Assembly (NCBI RefSeq): GCF_040412425.1
Contig: NC_089782.1
Span: 17,476,622-17,540,621 of the forward strand
DNA from: Macrobrachium rosenbergii
Lineage: Eukaryota; Arthropoda; Malacostraca; Decapoda; Palaemonidae
DNA: 64,000 nucleotides
Direction: 5' to 3'
Shown: one piece after another, positions 1-10,340 of the stretch
How the letters are laid out: every line of letters begins with the position of its first letter
How positions within the stretch are numbered: the first letter of the stretch is position 1
Made by a program: the position numbers and the translations under genes
The notes under the pieces: model-generated
Seen by the model: the letters and a program-made list of their open reading frames with translations, nothing else
Database searches by the model: none
What the model was told of the DNA's origin: nothing

Positions 1-59
1 AGGCTTAAGTGGACACAGTTTAGGTCCTGGTGTCGAAGAGAAGCGTGTCTTCTTCTTGG

Positions 60-966
60 CGTCTATAGCCCAGATGGCCGATTTTCTCTTGTTCCTCCAC
101 AGAGAGAAAAAGCTTGCTGTGCCTACCATTAAAGGGTATAGAGCCATGTTAGCTTCGGGTCTTTCGACATAGGGGTCTTGAAGTGTCTTTTGAGTCAAGA
201 CCTTTCAGATCTGATTAGATCATTTAATACGTCAAAGAGAGACCAGAAGAGACCAGTGGCGTGGAATCTTGACGTAGTGCTGAGATGGTTCACGGTCTCA
301 GTCCTTTGAACCGATGGCGAACATCTCCTTGAAGGATCTCACGAAAAAGACTCTTTTTTTGGTAGCTCTGGCTCGGCCAGGAGAGTAAGTGAGCTACATG
401 CGATTGACGAAAGAGTAGGCTTTGCTAAGGGAAGGCAGTATGTATGTCTACTCTTGGTTTCTTAGCCAAGAACGAAGACCCGTCTAGACCTTGGCCAAGA
501 GAGTTCGAAATGGGACCTTTCCCAATTGGTCGGTCCCGAAGAACCCGAAAGGTACCTCTGCCCTGTGAGAGCTCTCAAGTTCTACGTTCAGAGAAACGAA
601 GAAGCTCAGAGGTCCCAATGACCACCTCTGGTGCTCGGTTAGAGATCCTTCTAGGCCTCTCTCTAAGAATGCCCTTTCTTTCTTTTGAGAAGCCTGATAA
701 AAGAAGCTCATGAGCAGTGTGCTGACTCGGAGATGAGTATTCTTAAGGTAAAAGCGCACGAGATTAGAGCGGTTTCGACTTCTGTAGCCTTTAGCAGAAA
801 CTTATCTGTGAAGGACTTGGTTAAGTCCACCTTTTGGAGATGCAAGTCAGTGTTTGCATCGCATTATTTAGTGGACGTGCAAACTGTTTTTGAAGAGTGC
901 AGTGCGCTGGGGCCCTTTATTGCGACTGACACGGTGTTGGGGAGGGGTGAAAAGTCCGCTCCTTAA
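60..966 (+). pseudogene. DIRS tyrosine recombinase relic
   Basis: The enzyme would cut and rejoin DNA through a covalent 3'-phosphotyrosine, integrating a circular DIRS intermediate. The N-terminal core-binding part is readable near 103-170 (KKLAVPTIKGYRAML), a segment that recurs in the elements at 2990 and 10400. The catalytic C-terminus is intact in the frame starting at 685: HEIR at residues 25-28, Trp 51 and the nucleophile Tyr 61 in SHYL. The first catalytic Arg region (about 370-400, LARPGE-VSEL) carries a stop. The reading frame shifts several times, so this is a dead copy. The family call is firm because H-x-x-R, W and Y fall at the usual spacing. Confidence 0.75.
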
Positions 967-1360
967 CTAACATTTTCACCTTGGTGTTGGGGTTGTTGTT
1001 TTTTAAGGTTGCCTGGAGATACATGATGTGTTAGTATCTTCCAGTTTTTAATCTTTGGTATTGGTTTTATGGTAATGTTAGGTGATCCCTCGTTTTGTTG
1101 TTCGTTGTACTGCGCCCTGATCAAGGGCATCAGACTTGTCCGTCGCAGCCATGTTCTCTGGCAGGTACTGTTTTTTATTGTGTCCGACACACGGATCCCT
1201 TATATCCTCTCGGCACAATATAAAGGCCAGCAGACTACAGAGGCAGTAACCACTGAGTCAGCTACCTTTAAAGGTAAGGAACCTATGTCTAACTTGTTGC
1301 AAGTAGATAATTCCAAGAATTTTATTAGCTGCCAGTGCCCCACCTCCTCAAGGTGCCAAT

Positions 1361-1684
1361 CAGCTATATGTAACTACCGGGTAAGTTGTATAAGTGAAAA
1401 TGAAATTTTTATGATAAAATAACGTTTCACTTATACTTACCCGTAGTTACATAATCATAACCCTCCCTCCTCCCTCACCTGGGCAGTTGGGCAAAAACTT
1501 ATGACGTGTTCTTGGGATGGTTCCCGATACCCGATAGAGGCGGGGGTAGAGGGATCACCTTTAACGAACGATAGCGCTAAGCGCGAAATTTGAATACTGC
1601 CGTGACGTCAAAGACGACAGCTATATGTAACTACCGGGTAAGTATAAGTGAAACGTTATTTTATCATAAAAATTTCATTTTTAA
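1361..1684. repeat. DIRS internal complementary region plus inverted terminus (element 1)
   Basis: 1397-1453 is the reverse complement of 1618-1684, with only small differences. 1361-1396 is also nearly identical to the start of 1618-1684, so 1361-1453 forms a hairpin by itself. This arrangement matches the internal complementary region and right terminal repeat of DIRS elements, which are thought to guide circularisation of the cDNA. Confidence 0.75.
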
Positions 1685-1690
1685 TAGGTG

Positions 1691-2670
1691 TAAGACCCTA
1701 TCTTTTTATAATCCCACCTTAACCACCTCGCGTATTCACAGATGCCAAAGGAAAGTGTGCTTGATAATGGCAGGTTCCCCTCACTTACCCACCTACCCCT
1801 TTAGTTAATTACTTTTTACCAAGTTTTAGTGCCCAATTCCAGCTTTGGTTTGTAAATCATGGAAAAATACAAATTACCTTAAAAAACTGTGATTATTGTC
1901 ATATTATTTACATCTTGGCATTGTGAAGATGCATTTGTTAGTATAGGAACCTGAATGAAATGGCTTGTTTCATGACTGTTATTGTTGTGATTCCAGGTTA
2001 ACTTAAAAGCAATTCTATTCACTTGGTAATTGATGCACAGTTGAAAACAGTAATCTAAATCTTATATTATGACCCATTTGTTTAAAATTAAGTTTTGTAT
2101 TTTTGAAATGCCAGAATAGGACAGAACCAGTGTAGTACAGCATACTGCATTGTTTTTAGGTGGATCACTGGTCGAGTATTTATCTTTGAACTGAGGTGAC
2201 ATGATGAATGCTACACATACTGGTTAGATTACGCTGAGTACAATTTTAGGTCTTGGAGAATACAGGAGTTAATTCATTTAGGCTACAAGACTTACCACTG
2301 TATGTTACACTGTGTAAAAAGAATTTCCAGTACTGGGATTTTGATTAAAGACAGTGCTGTGAGTGAGACTAAGGGTTACATTGCCCTTATACTGTTGCTT
2401 GTCTCTCATACCCTTGGCTTTCATTCCAGCACAGTGGGTCTAGAATTTTAAATTGGTGGCATCGTTTAACCACTTTCTAACAACAATAACCCAGTACAGT
2501 ACTGTGTATTCCCAGCAAATAATCATTCCAATATTTAAAATTTAATCCAATCCCTTCCTTCATTTGGGTGTTCCTGGGTGTACAGTAAGGGCATGTTACT
2601 GTATGCCTAGGAACATCATGTGAATCACAAAAAATTGGAAAAATTTTTTACATAACTGAATACTTGCTAG
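1691..2670. other. AT-rich non-coding DNA
   Basis: I see no gene, RNA gene or recognisable mobile element here. The sequence is AT-rich with many stops in all frames. Confidence 0.6.
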
Positions 2671-2679
2671 TTGATTCTT

Positions 2680-2960
2680 TTGCAGACACAGTACTGTACC
2701 CCATATGGGGATAGTGCCATCAGCGCACCTCATGTGGAACACTGTAGGTATTACTTAAGGTTCTTTGCTGCATCCCTGTGTCTCTTAGCTGCAACCCATT
2801 TCATTCCTTTTACTGTACAGTACTTTCTTTCATATTCTTTTTCTTTCATCTTACTTTCCACCCTCTCCTTACAATTGTTTCACAGCACAGTGAAGTTTTC
2901 CGCCTGTTATACCTTTAAAACCTTTTTACTCTCAGTTTCCCTCTAGGAGATGAGTCAGTA
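2680..2960 (+). repeat. Dispersed ~250-bp repeat, copy 1
   Basis: Pyrimidine-rich sequence sharing ordered blocks with 9160-9405: a CACCTCA-TGG segment, an ACTGTAGG segment, TTAAGGTTCTTTG, TTCATTCCTTTTACTGTA and CATCTTACTTTCCACCC. More diverged relatives lie at 40290-40500 and 42800-43110. It has no coding potential and no visible terminal inverted repeat. Confidence 0.6.
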
Positions 2961-3009
2961 CTAGCCTTCTAGACATTCGTTTTGCCTTCACTTCAGATCA
3001 CGCTCTACC

Positions 3010-4440
3010 ACAAGGAATTGTGATTCCTCCCTTGATTCTCACAGACGTAGACGTGTGAATAGGCGTGGCCACAAAGATAGATATGGACATGTGGCTAGTC
3101 ATGGCCATGGAGATGGATGCAACTGCGGTTCTTCACCAGATTCGCGATCTTTGAGGAGAGACCACGGCCGACGTTTGTATTCCCGCGTCCGTCGGACGTA
3201 ACTCTTCCAGTTCCAGACTGCGGAATGATGCATGTCCGTCGTGCGAGAAGAGGTCTTCTTTGTCTCGAGCTATGATCGAGATCTCTCTCTTCCCTCCACT
3301 TCAGGCATTCATGCTCCTGCAAGAGTGTTAGGGTCTGATAGATCCTATGCTCCGGTACTAAGCCCTGCGGATCTATTGGAGGAGGCAGACGGGGATCCTC
3401 GTGTCCAGAAGGTGGAGGATTTGGAGAATCAAGAGTTTCTTTCTTCCTATGCAGAGGTTATTGATCTCATTCATGAATTCAGCAATCTTTCTAAGAAGAC
3501 TGTGTCTCCTTCTGCGATTGCCCTGACAAGTATAGAAGCCTTGCTGGGACTGAAGGACTCAAAAACATCTTTTGAGTTACCTTGTTCCAGTCACACAGAC
3601 TCAGCCCTGAATCATGTAAATTCTTTGATTTCAGGCCGGGATAACTCTTCGTTCTAGCAGGTCGTTCAAGTTTCTCCCCCTCTCCTCTTCCTCACCATAG
3701 GAGATATTATGCAACTCCTCTCGTGCCTCTTATGAATAAACAGGTCAACTCTGATGTTGTCCGATTGAAGCCTGGGCTGATCTTCGATCAGGTTAGAGCA
3801 GAGAATCCTTCCCTTACCTTTCAAGAAGCTGCTTCCTTGGAGTTGACTGCATTTTCTGCCTTCCAAACTGTTTCTTGGCTTGACTTGTGGTCTACAGCAG
3901 TGGCCAGAATTTTTTCTTCTCCTTCAAGAAATACTGTCATTAGTGCATCTTACGTCCTACATCGTAAGTTACCCATTTGAGTGAACTTGTGGGCTAATAT
4001 CCTGCTGATGAGAAGAGACACAGCCCACTCCAAGGTAGCTTGGTCTGTCGATGTTGACTCCTTATTGTCCTTGAGGAATGGCAGTATCTTGGAATCCCAG
4101 CTGCTTTTCTCAAAGGATCAGCTGGATACGGCTATCGACAGGCATCGAGCTGACAATAATGATCATCTCTCCCAGCAAGCAGTGAGTAAATCAACAGCTC
4201 CTTCTTGCCCAAACATTCCAAGGCAGAATCAGCAGTCTCTTCCCAAGAAGCCTATAAGACCAGCTACCTTGAACAAGACTTCTCGACCTGCTTCGTCTCC
4301 AAAGAAACTTCCTCAGCAACGTCCCTTTCAGACCTGCTATTTAAGACCAGGAAGGGGGAATAGAGGCAGAGCCAGGGAGGTAGACGATAGATTTGGCACC
4401 CCTCCCCACTCTTTGCTACCAGTGGGGGGATGCCTGGCGA
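3010..4440 (+). pseudogene. DIRS gag-like protein relic (element 2)
   Basis: This is the presumed structural, nucleic-acid-binding protein of the element. The reading starts with an Arg/His/Gly-rich stretch (about 3010-3190). An acidic helical part follows (frame starting 3232, with LLEEADGDPRVQKVEDLE), then a leucine-rich middle part (3723-3980, ending at a TGA). The C-terminal tail is Lys/Pro/Arg-rich and contains RPGRGNRGRAR (about 4340-4375). A basic Arg/Gly tail just before RT is also seen in the unrelated-looking gag of the DIRS element at 28609. At least three frame breaks are present. Assignment as gag rests on position and composition, not on a recognised domain. Confidence 0.55.
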
Positions 4441-5450
4441 GCCATTGGGCTACGTGGCAGAGTTTTAAGGCAGAGCCGTGTGTGGTAGATGTCCTTCGGG
4501 TAGGATATCTACTTCCTTTCTACTTCGCTCCTCCTCTCTCTGATCATCCTCTCCTTCACCTCACTTATGTCTAGGACCTAGCTCTCCAAGAAGTGAAGAA
4601 GATGATGGGGAAGGAGCTGTAGAGCCAGTAAAGCATCTTTCCCCCAGGGTTCTACAGCCAAGTCATGCAAGTCCCCAAAGCTACTGGCGATTGAAGGTCA
4701 GTGATAGACCTTTCAACATTGAATTTCTTCATCAGGAAGACAGAGTTCAGGGTGGAGACTCCTCGAACAATCGTAGCAGCCATCAGAGACAACGACTACA
4801 TGCTGACTATAGATCTGGAGGATGCTCACTTCCAGATCCCTATCCATCCCTCCTTCAGGAACTTTCTTCACTTCAGTTGTGGAGAACTGGTGTTCCAGTC
4901 CAAAGTCCTTTGCTTTGGACTGACAACAGCTCCCCAGGTGTTCACAAGAGTTTTCACCCTACTGTCGACATGGGCTCATGCTCGGGGAATCTGTCTCCTG
5001 AGATATCTTGACTGCTGGCTGGTTTTAGCGAATTCCCGGGAAAATATAATTTGAGGCAAGGGTCGTTTTCTCCAATTTTGTCACGGTTTAGGCATCGTGA
5101 TAAATTTGAAAAGTCCAATCTTCATCTCAGCCAGGGAATTCTTTACGTGGGAATGATCATAGACAGCCTCATCAAGAGTCTTCCCGTTGGTACACAGGAT
5201 GGAGAAGTTCAGGACAGTGGCTTGTTCCTTCCTGTCCAAACAGAGACAACTAGCATGGCAGTGGCAAGTGGTCCTAGGCCTTTTGACTTCGCTAGAGAAA
5301 CTGGTTCCTCCTGGTTGTCTACATCTGCAATTCCTGCAATGGAGGTTGAAGGGATTTGGTCCCGAGGAAGGGACTCTCCTCAGCTACAGGTCCCTCTGTC
5401 GACAGAAGTTAGAAGCAACCTTCTGTGTGGTTAGACAACGAAAACCTGAC
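4440..5450 (+). pseudogene. DIRS reverse transcriptase relic (element 2)
   Basis: The enzyme copies element RNA into cDNA. In the frame from 4701, motif A is TIDLEDAHFQIPI with the first catalytic Asp, followed by the LCFGLTTAPQVFTRV block. The active-site box reads RYLDCWLVLA, so the second Asp of the expected Y-x-D-D is Cys. Upstream stops (4573, about 4620-4690) and downstream ones (5052 onward) split the frame. The FGLTTAP and LEDA blocks are typical of Ty3/gypsy- and DIRS-type polymerases; the downstream recombinase decides for DIRS. A Cys at the second catalytic Asp would by itself abolish polymerisation in known reverse transcriptases. Confidence 0.8.
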
Positions 5451-5469
5451 AGTGGAGTGCCTCTTCATT

Positions 5470-6060
5470 CGCCCCCTCCGGAACTTCACCTGTTCTCGGA
5501 TGCCTCTTCTGAGGGTTGGGGAGCACATCTAGAACACCTGGCTTCTGGTGTGTGGAGTCCTCAGGACAGTCAATTTCATATCGGCGTGCTAGAGTTGATT
5601 GGGGGCTTCCCTGGTACTTCAGGATTTTCAAGAAAGGGTGATGGGGCACTCTGTTGTTCTGATGTGGGACAACACTACAGTGGTCGCTTATGTAAATAAA
5701 CAGGGGCTGGTGTCAAGCCAACTTCACTTGATAACAGTCCAGCTGCATCAATGGGCCATAAACAATGAAGTGGACCTCATGGCCAGGTACATTCCAGGCA
5801 AAAGGAATGTAGTGGCCGACAAGCTAAGTTGTCGGGGACAGGTTCTTGGGACAGAGTGGTCTCTGCATCAGGAGATAACAGACAGGCTTTTTCATATGTG
5901 GGGGGAGGCCAATGATAGACCTCTTTGCGACAAGGTTCAACAGGAAGCTAGAGGTCTATTGTTCAGTGGTCCCTGATCTTTTCGCTATGGCAGAGGACCC
6001 CCTTCAACATCCTTGGGACAACCTGGACGTCTACATCTCCCCCCCCCCCTTTTGCTTGAT
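5470..6060 (+). pseudogene. DIRS RNase H relic (element 2)
   Basis: The domain degrades the RNA strand of the RNA-DNA hybrid during element replication. Acidic positions can be followed across two frames: LFSDASSEGWG (about 5492-5525), GVLEL (about 5585), MWDNTTVVAYVNKQG (about 5661-5706) and NVVADKLS (about 5806-5830). A frameshift lies between the second and third motif near 5600. The block after it (MIDLFATRFNRKLEVYCS, 5912 on) is the conserved linker found between RNase H and recombinase in DIRS elements. A C8-10 run near 6042 lies in the next frameshift zone. Confidence 0.75.
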
Positions 6061-6379
6061 CTGTCATGTCCTGAACAGAGTAATGATTTCCCAGAATCTC
6101 AGGATGACCCCAGTAGCTCCTTTGTGACCCCAAGCAAAGTGGTTTCCAGATCTGCTATCTCTGCTCTCAGCAGTCCCGAAAGAAATACCCCTTTGGCACA
6201 ATCTCTTCTATCAACCTCATGTAGAGAGATACCATTAATCGGTAGGATCCTTATCTCTCCATGGCTGGAGACTATCCAGTATCTCCTGTGAGCGAGAGGC
6301 TTCTCTCACAGAGCAACAACTCAGATGTCAGGTTACCTCAGAAGATCTTCTTCAGCCATGTGCCGGGGAAAATGGGCCG

Positions 6380-7260
6380 TCTACTGTGATTGATGTCATC
6401 GACGGGGTTTTTCTCCACTTGGAACTTCTATTCAGCAGATAGCTGATTTCCTGATCTTCCTCAGAACAGAAAAACACCTTTCTGTTTCTGCTATTAAGGG
6501 CTACAGGGCTGCTTTGGGATTGGTTCTTCGTCTGAGAGATGTGAACCTAACTTCTTGGGAAATCTCTGTGCTGCTCAAAAGTTTTGAGCAGTCTTGTTCT
6601 CCTAGAGAACTCAAACCTCCTTCCTGGGATCTGACTCTGGTGCTAAGCAGTCTCATTCAAGCCCCATCAAACCACTACCTCAGTCATTGGACAGAGACTT
6701 GACCTCAAGACAGTTTTCCTTCTAGCCTTGGCTTCTTCAAAGAGAGTGGGCGAACTCTGTGGCCTGGCTTTTGATAGAAAAGATGCCAGGGGTGGGGGGT
6801 TTGTAGCCTTCGAATTAGTCCTGGAGTTCATTGCTAAAGCTCAAAGTCCCTCGGTTCATGATGACAGATTTGCCTCCTTTTCCATCCCTTCCTTTGGGGA
6901 TTTTGTTGACAACCATCCAGATGAATTACTCCATTGTCCCGTCAGAGCACTGCCTAGTTATCTAAAAAGGACTTGACACCTCAGACCGGGGTGCTGAAGA
7001 CTTTTTGTTAGCACAGGCAGGGTCGTTAAGAAGTGTCCAAGAATACCATTTTGTTTTGGGTATGTGAAGTGTTGAAGCATGGCTACTCCTCATCATCAGG
7101 TTCCACTGCCAATACTGTGCATGCAAGAGCACACAACATTAGAGGCCAAACCACCTTCACTTCCTTCTACCTGAGGGACATTCCCCACAGGTCCTTGGAC
7201 GCTTTTTCTTTGGCTCCGGTGGTGGCTGCTCAACAAGTTGTGCAGCTCATCCAGTGCCCC
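6380..7260 (+). pseudogene. DIRS tyrosine recombinase relic (element 2)
   Basis: The core-binding part is readable in the frame around 6430-6700 (LIADFLIFLRTEKHLSV, then AIKGYRAALG). The first catalytic Arg is in SSKRVGELCGLAF (about 6734-6770, frame from 6728). The C-terminal motif RAHNIRG is at about 7120-7145. It runs almost straight into TTFTSFYLRDI with the nucleophile Tyr, so the roughly 25 residues normally between the H-x-x-R and Tyr boxes are deleted. Together with frame breaks near 6700, 6976 and 7035 this makes the gene non-functional. Family assignment is secure from the three motif boxes and from position after RNase H. Confidence 0.75.
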
Positions 7261-7744
7261 TATAGCAGGACATTTCATACCTTGCCTAAGATGATGGTAT
7301 GAAAGTGAGAATGATTGAGATGGCTGGTCTTGTTTTCTTTTCTCCTTTTTCCCCTTCATTACCTACGGGCAGCATGAAGATGGATCCATCATATGCTGGA
7401 ACTGGCCGGATACTATTAGAGTATTTTATATTCTATACAAATGTACCTTCCAGTAGCAAACCCTTCCTCTCTCTAGCAAGGGGAAAGAGGAATCATAACA
7501 AACCTGTATAGGTGGCTACCTTAGTTTGTTATCTGAACAGATTTAGCGCTTTAACTTCCTCCTGTGCAGGGAATCTCTGCATTGTATTTCAGCCCAGTAG
7601 TCTGAATGTTAGATATACATATATCTAACAGCTCAGAGACTTAGGTCTCCTTCCTTTGAATTCTCTTATTGAGGAAGTGTGACCAGGTGTGCTGAACCTC
7701 CAGTTGGTTCAGGATTCTCTTACCTCCCACCAAGAGTGAATCTA
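7261..7744 (+). other. Non-coding 3' tail of DIRS element 2
   Basis: Between recombinase and terminal hairpin. The segment around 7470-7520 (AGCAAGGGGAAAGAGGA and flanks) has a recognisable counterpart at 13890-13915 in element 3, so the two elements belong to related families. Confidence 0.55.
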
Positions 7745-8137
7745 TCCTAATTAAGACCCAGGTTTGTTCTGCATATGAGTAAATGACAAATTTTAAATTA
7801 ATTTGTATTTTTCATAGGTAACAAACCTGTGGTCTTAACATTTACTGCCCACCACTAGCCACCCCTCTTTCAGTTAACCTTGGGCTGGAAGAAAAACTAA
7901 TACATCACAAGGTTGAAGTTGGGTTGCTGGCCTCCCTCTACCTCCTCTCCATGACAGATGCCAGATGCCTCCAATTCCTTGCATAAACAATTCTTATTGT
8001 TTTTTACCGGTTTCCAGCTGGCGCCAGAAGATTTATCCTAATGTTAAGACTGTAGGTTTGTTAGCTATTTTATCCTAATGTTCAGACCGTAAGTTTTTTA
8101 GCTATGAAAAATACAAATTAATGTAGAATTTGTCATT
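7745..8137. repeat. DIRS internal complementary region and inverted terminus (element 2)
   Basis: 7782-7842 and 8077-8137 are inverted copies of each other: the first reads AATGACAAATTTTAAATTAA, and the reverse complement of the second starts AATGACAAATTCTACATTAA. The loop contains a 35-bp direct duplication (8036-8070 and 8071-8105). The layout mirrors those at 1361, 14181, 36255 and 46061. Confidence 0.75.
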
Positions 8138-8401
8138 TTGATTCTAATACAGTCCTGTACCCAGTACTGTATTTTATCCTTATAAATTTATTTCATGTAT
8201 CTGTAGATTTGCATTCCTTAATGTAGTAATACAAGAGAATACTGTTTTATGGTGCAATTCTAATGAGAATGTAGATCATAACTACAAGCATTTATTTTTC
8301 AGTGATATGAGAGACAAATGTGCACCCAGTATGAGACAAGCAGCAATTTGAATATCATAACAGGCTTCCAGAGGGAGTGAGAGGACCTGTTAAATTCACA
8401 G
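8138..8401. other. AT-rich non-coding DNA upstream of exon 1
   Basis: No gene seen. It ends in a plausible splice acceptor (AAATTCACAG) at 8392-8401. Confidence 0.5.
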
Positions 8402-8704
8402 AAGGAAACATTTGAAAACTTTGGCTGGATTCAGAGAACTATGGAGGAGCTGTTTTCAGGTCCTGCAACCTTCTTGGATGATGTGTGTGCTCTGGCAACT
8501 ACAGGTGGGAAAGGATTTGCAAACATCTTAGAGGAGGTTAATAAGGAATATGAGAAGGAAGTTGTTGCAGAACTTGAACGTTTACAACTGTCAAGAGGGA
8601 ATCCAGAGTCCTCCAAGAATGATGTTGAAGCTGCAGACTGTGAAGAACTGGAAGATGCTTATGACCTTTTGTTTAAGGATGGAGAGAAACCAGTGCCTAT
8701 AAGG
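8402..8704 (+). CDS. Exon 1 (of those visible) of a cyclophilin-fold protein gene
   Basis: A 101-codon exon open from an acceptor at 8400-8401 to a donor at 8705 (AGG|GTATGT), entered and left in phase 0. If the protein instead starts here, the first Met is at 8441. The encoded segment is acidic and probably helical: TMEELFSGPATFLDDVCALA, then EEVNKEYEKEVVAELERLQL, then a low-complexity acidic stretch (NDVEAADCEELEDAYDLL). I recognise no domain in it. It is linked to the exons at 14502, 16175 and 23179 only by strand, order and matching phase. An in-frame TGA near 8375 excludes further extension to the left. Upstream exons may exist outside the window. Confidence 0.65.
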
Positions 8705-9159
8705 GTATGTCTTGTAGTTGTAACCACAACAAATGTTTTATGCAATAATTTGGATTAAAAAATATTGTTTCTGTGGAATTTCCTTTTCTCTGTGGAACAC
8801 TGTTGTAGCTTGTGTTGAAAAAGATTCCTATAATTATTTATTGCTGTAATTTTTCAAATTTAGACTGACATAGTTTTGTTAGAACTTTCTGTAGCTACAA
8901 TACTTATTGTTGTTACACAGTGGCCCAAGTCTCATAAACTACCCTTTAGAACCATTCATTTTTTACTTTATACACTTCATATAACTACAGTCATACTTAG
9001 GATTGCAGTATATGAGAAATTATATAAAAATGTAATGGAAAACATTATTAGTTAATGCATGAAATATCTAAAAATTATGTACCTGAGGAGAGATAAGCCA
9101 TGAGCGCTGTAGTGTATGATTTATGTACAGTACTGAACACTTTTATTTAGTGCTTGCAT
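8705..9159. other. Intron 1, AT-rich part
   Basis: Non-coding; nothing else recognised. Confidence 0.5.
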
Positions 9160-9405
9160 TCAAGGTCATATTGCCCAATACCTACATTCACAGAGCCTGT
9201 AGGGGGTTAGCACTGCCAGTGCACCTCACATGGTTCACTGTAGGCATTAGTTAAGGTTCTTTGCGTGTCCTTTCAGGCTGTAGTTGCAACCCTTTTCATT
9301 CCTTTTACTGTACCTCCATTCTTATTCTCTTTCTTCCATCTTACTTTCCACCCACTCCTAACAGTTGTTTCATAGTGCACCTGCAAGGTTTTCCTCCTGT
9401 TACAG
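9160..9405 (+). repeat. Dispersed ~250-bp repeat, copy 2
   Basis: Best match to 2680-2960, sharing GTGCACCTCA, ACTGTAGGCATTA, TTAAGGTTCTTTG and ATCTTACTTTCCACCC in the same order and spacing. Confidence 0.6.
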
Positions 9406-9554
9406 CGGGTCCCTGCTAGATTGCGGATCAGCAGTTGCGGCTTCAGTTAATCGCAGGTTTTTCTGTGGAACTTATCTCCGAATATATCATGGAAAATTCA
9501 CTAATTCTCGAATTTTTTTTGCAAAGCAATATTCACTAATTACTGTATTTTAAT

Positions 9555-10152
9555 TTTATTTTCATGACTAAATACATTTTTTATGATAAAAAATGATTTA
9601 CTAATTTTCAAATAATATTAATGTAAACAAAGCAAAATACCAATACAGTAAAATACTAAATTAAAATCCCACAAATTCACAAAACAGCTTACCAGTGTTC
9701 ATCACCTCAGTTCAACTCTCTCTCTCTCTCAGCATACATATCCTTCAATGAAAAAACAGCAAAATATCAATAAAATGTTACTTCACTTACAGAATCCATT
9801 TGTACTGTAATATATGGATGTATTATCATCATAATATATGTATAAAAAAAAACGATCGTCCCGATGTTTGTAATTGTTTTTACTGTAAGGGTACTTGTTG
9901 CCATATTTTTTTCTTTCTCTGATTTACTGAACTGTACTTCATTACAAGTTTAGTTGACTTTATGATCATCGCATATTATAACAGTTCACAAGAGAATATT
10001 TTATCACTGTTGATGTTTCGTCTGTAATCACTGTAAAAATACATAAAATTCGAATTTCATACGTAAGCAGCACAATGTTATACTCTCCTCCCCAGCCTGT
10101 CAAGTCAAGTCTCATCCCCAGCTACTGTGCTGAGACGTCATTTATAAACACC

Positions 10153-10228
<76 letters not shown>

Positions 10229-10340
10229 GAAACATGAGTTACTGTATCATAAACTTTTATGTACAAGATTTAAAATGATTCCATTAATAAATTGGTTTCT
10301 TTTAGCAACTAAAAGATTATTTTCCTAATTCTTTCGGTAG
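9555..10340. repeat. Interspersed AT-rich repeat with CT arrays
   Basis: Blocks around a TTTTTATGATAAAAAATGATT segment, a CT run and an ACATATCCTT segment recur in the same order at 46555-46830. The unit is AT-rich and non-coding. It contains the CT arrays at about 9716-9730 and 10156-10225. Confidence 0.5.
10156..10225. repeat. (TC)35 microsatellite
   Basis: Perfect dinucleotide run of about 70 bp. Confidence 0.95.

Larger units (their letters stand above)
1..1690 (+). mobile_element. DIRS-like retrotransposon, 3' part (element 1)
   Basis: The window opens inside a tyrosine-recombinase retrotransposon. A recombinase relic fills about 60-966. It is followed by a non-coding tail and, at 1361-1684, by the internal complementary region and inverted terminus typical of DIRS elements. 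The gag and reverse transcriptase parts would lie left of the window. The right boundary near 1684-1690 is set by the end of the inverted repeat. Family assignment rests on the recombinase motifs plus this terminal structure. Confidence 0.75.
2990..8137 (+). mobile_element. DIRS-like retrotransposon (element 2), decayed
   Basis: The order is gag (3010-4440), reverse transcriptase (4440-5450), RNase H (5470-6060), tyrosine recombinase (6380-7260), non-coding tail and terminal hairpin (7745-8137), which is the canonical DIRS layout. No integrase of the DDE type is seen. Left boundary is approximate: no left inverted terminus matching the right end was found, so the 5' end may be truncated. Many frameshifts and stops show it is inactive. 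Confidence 0.8.
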
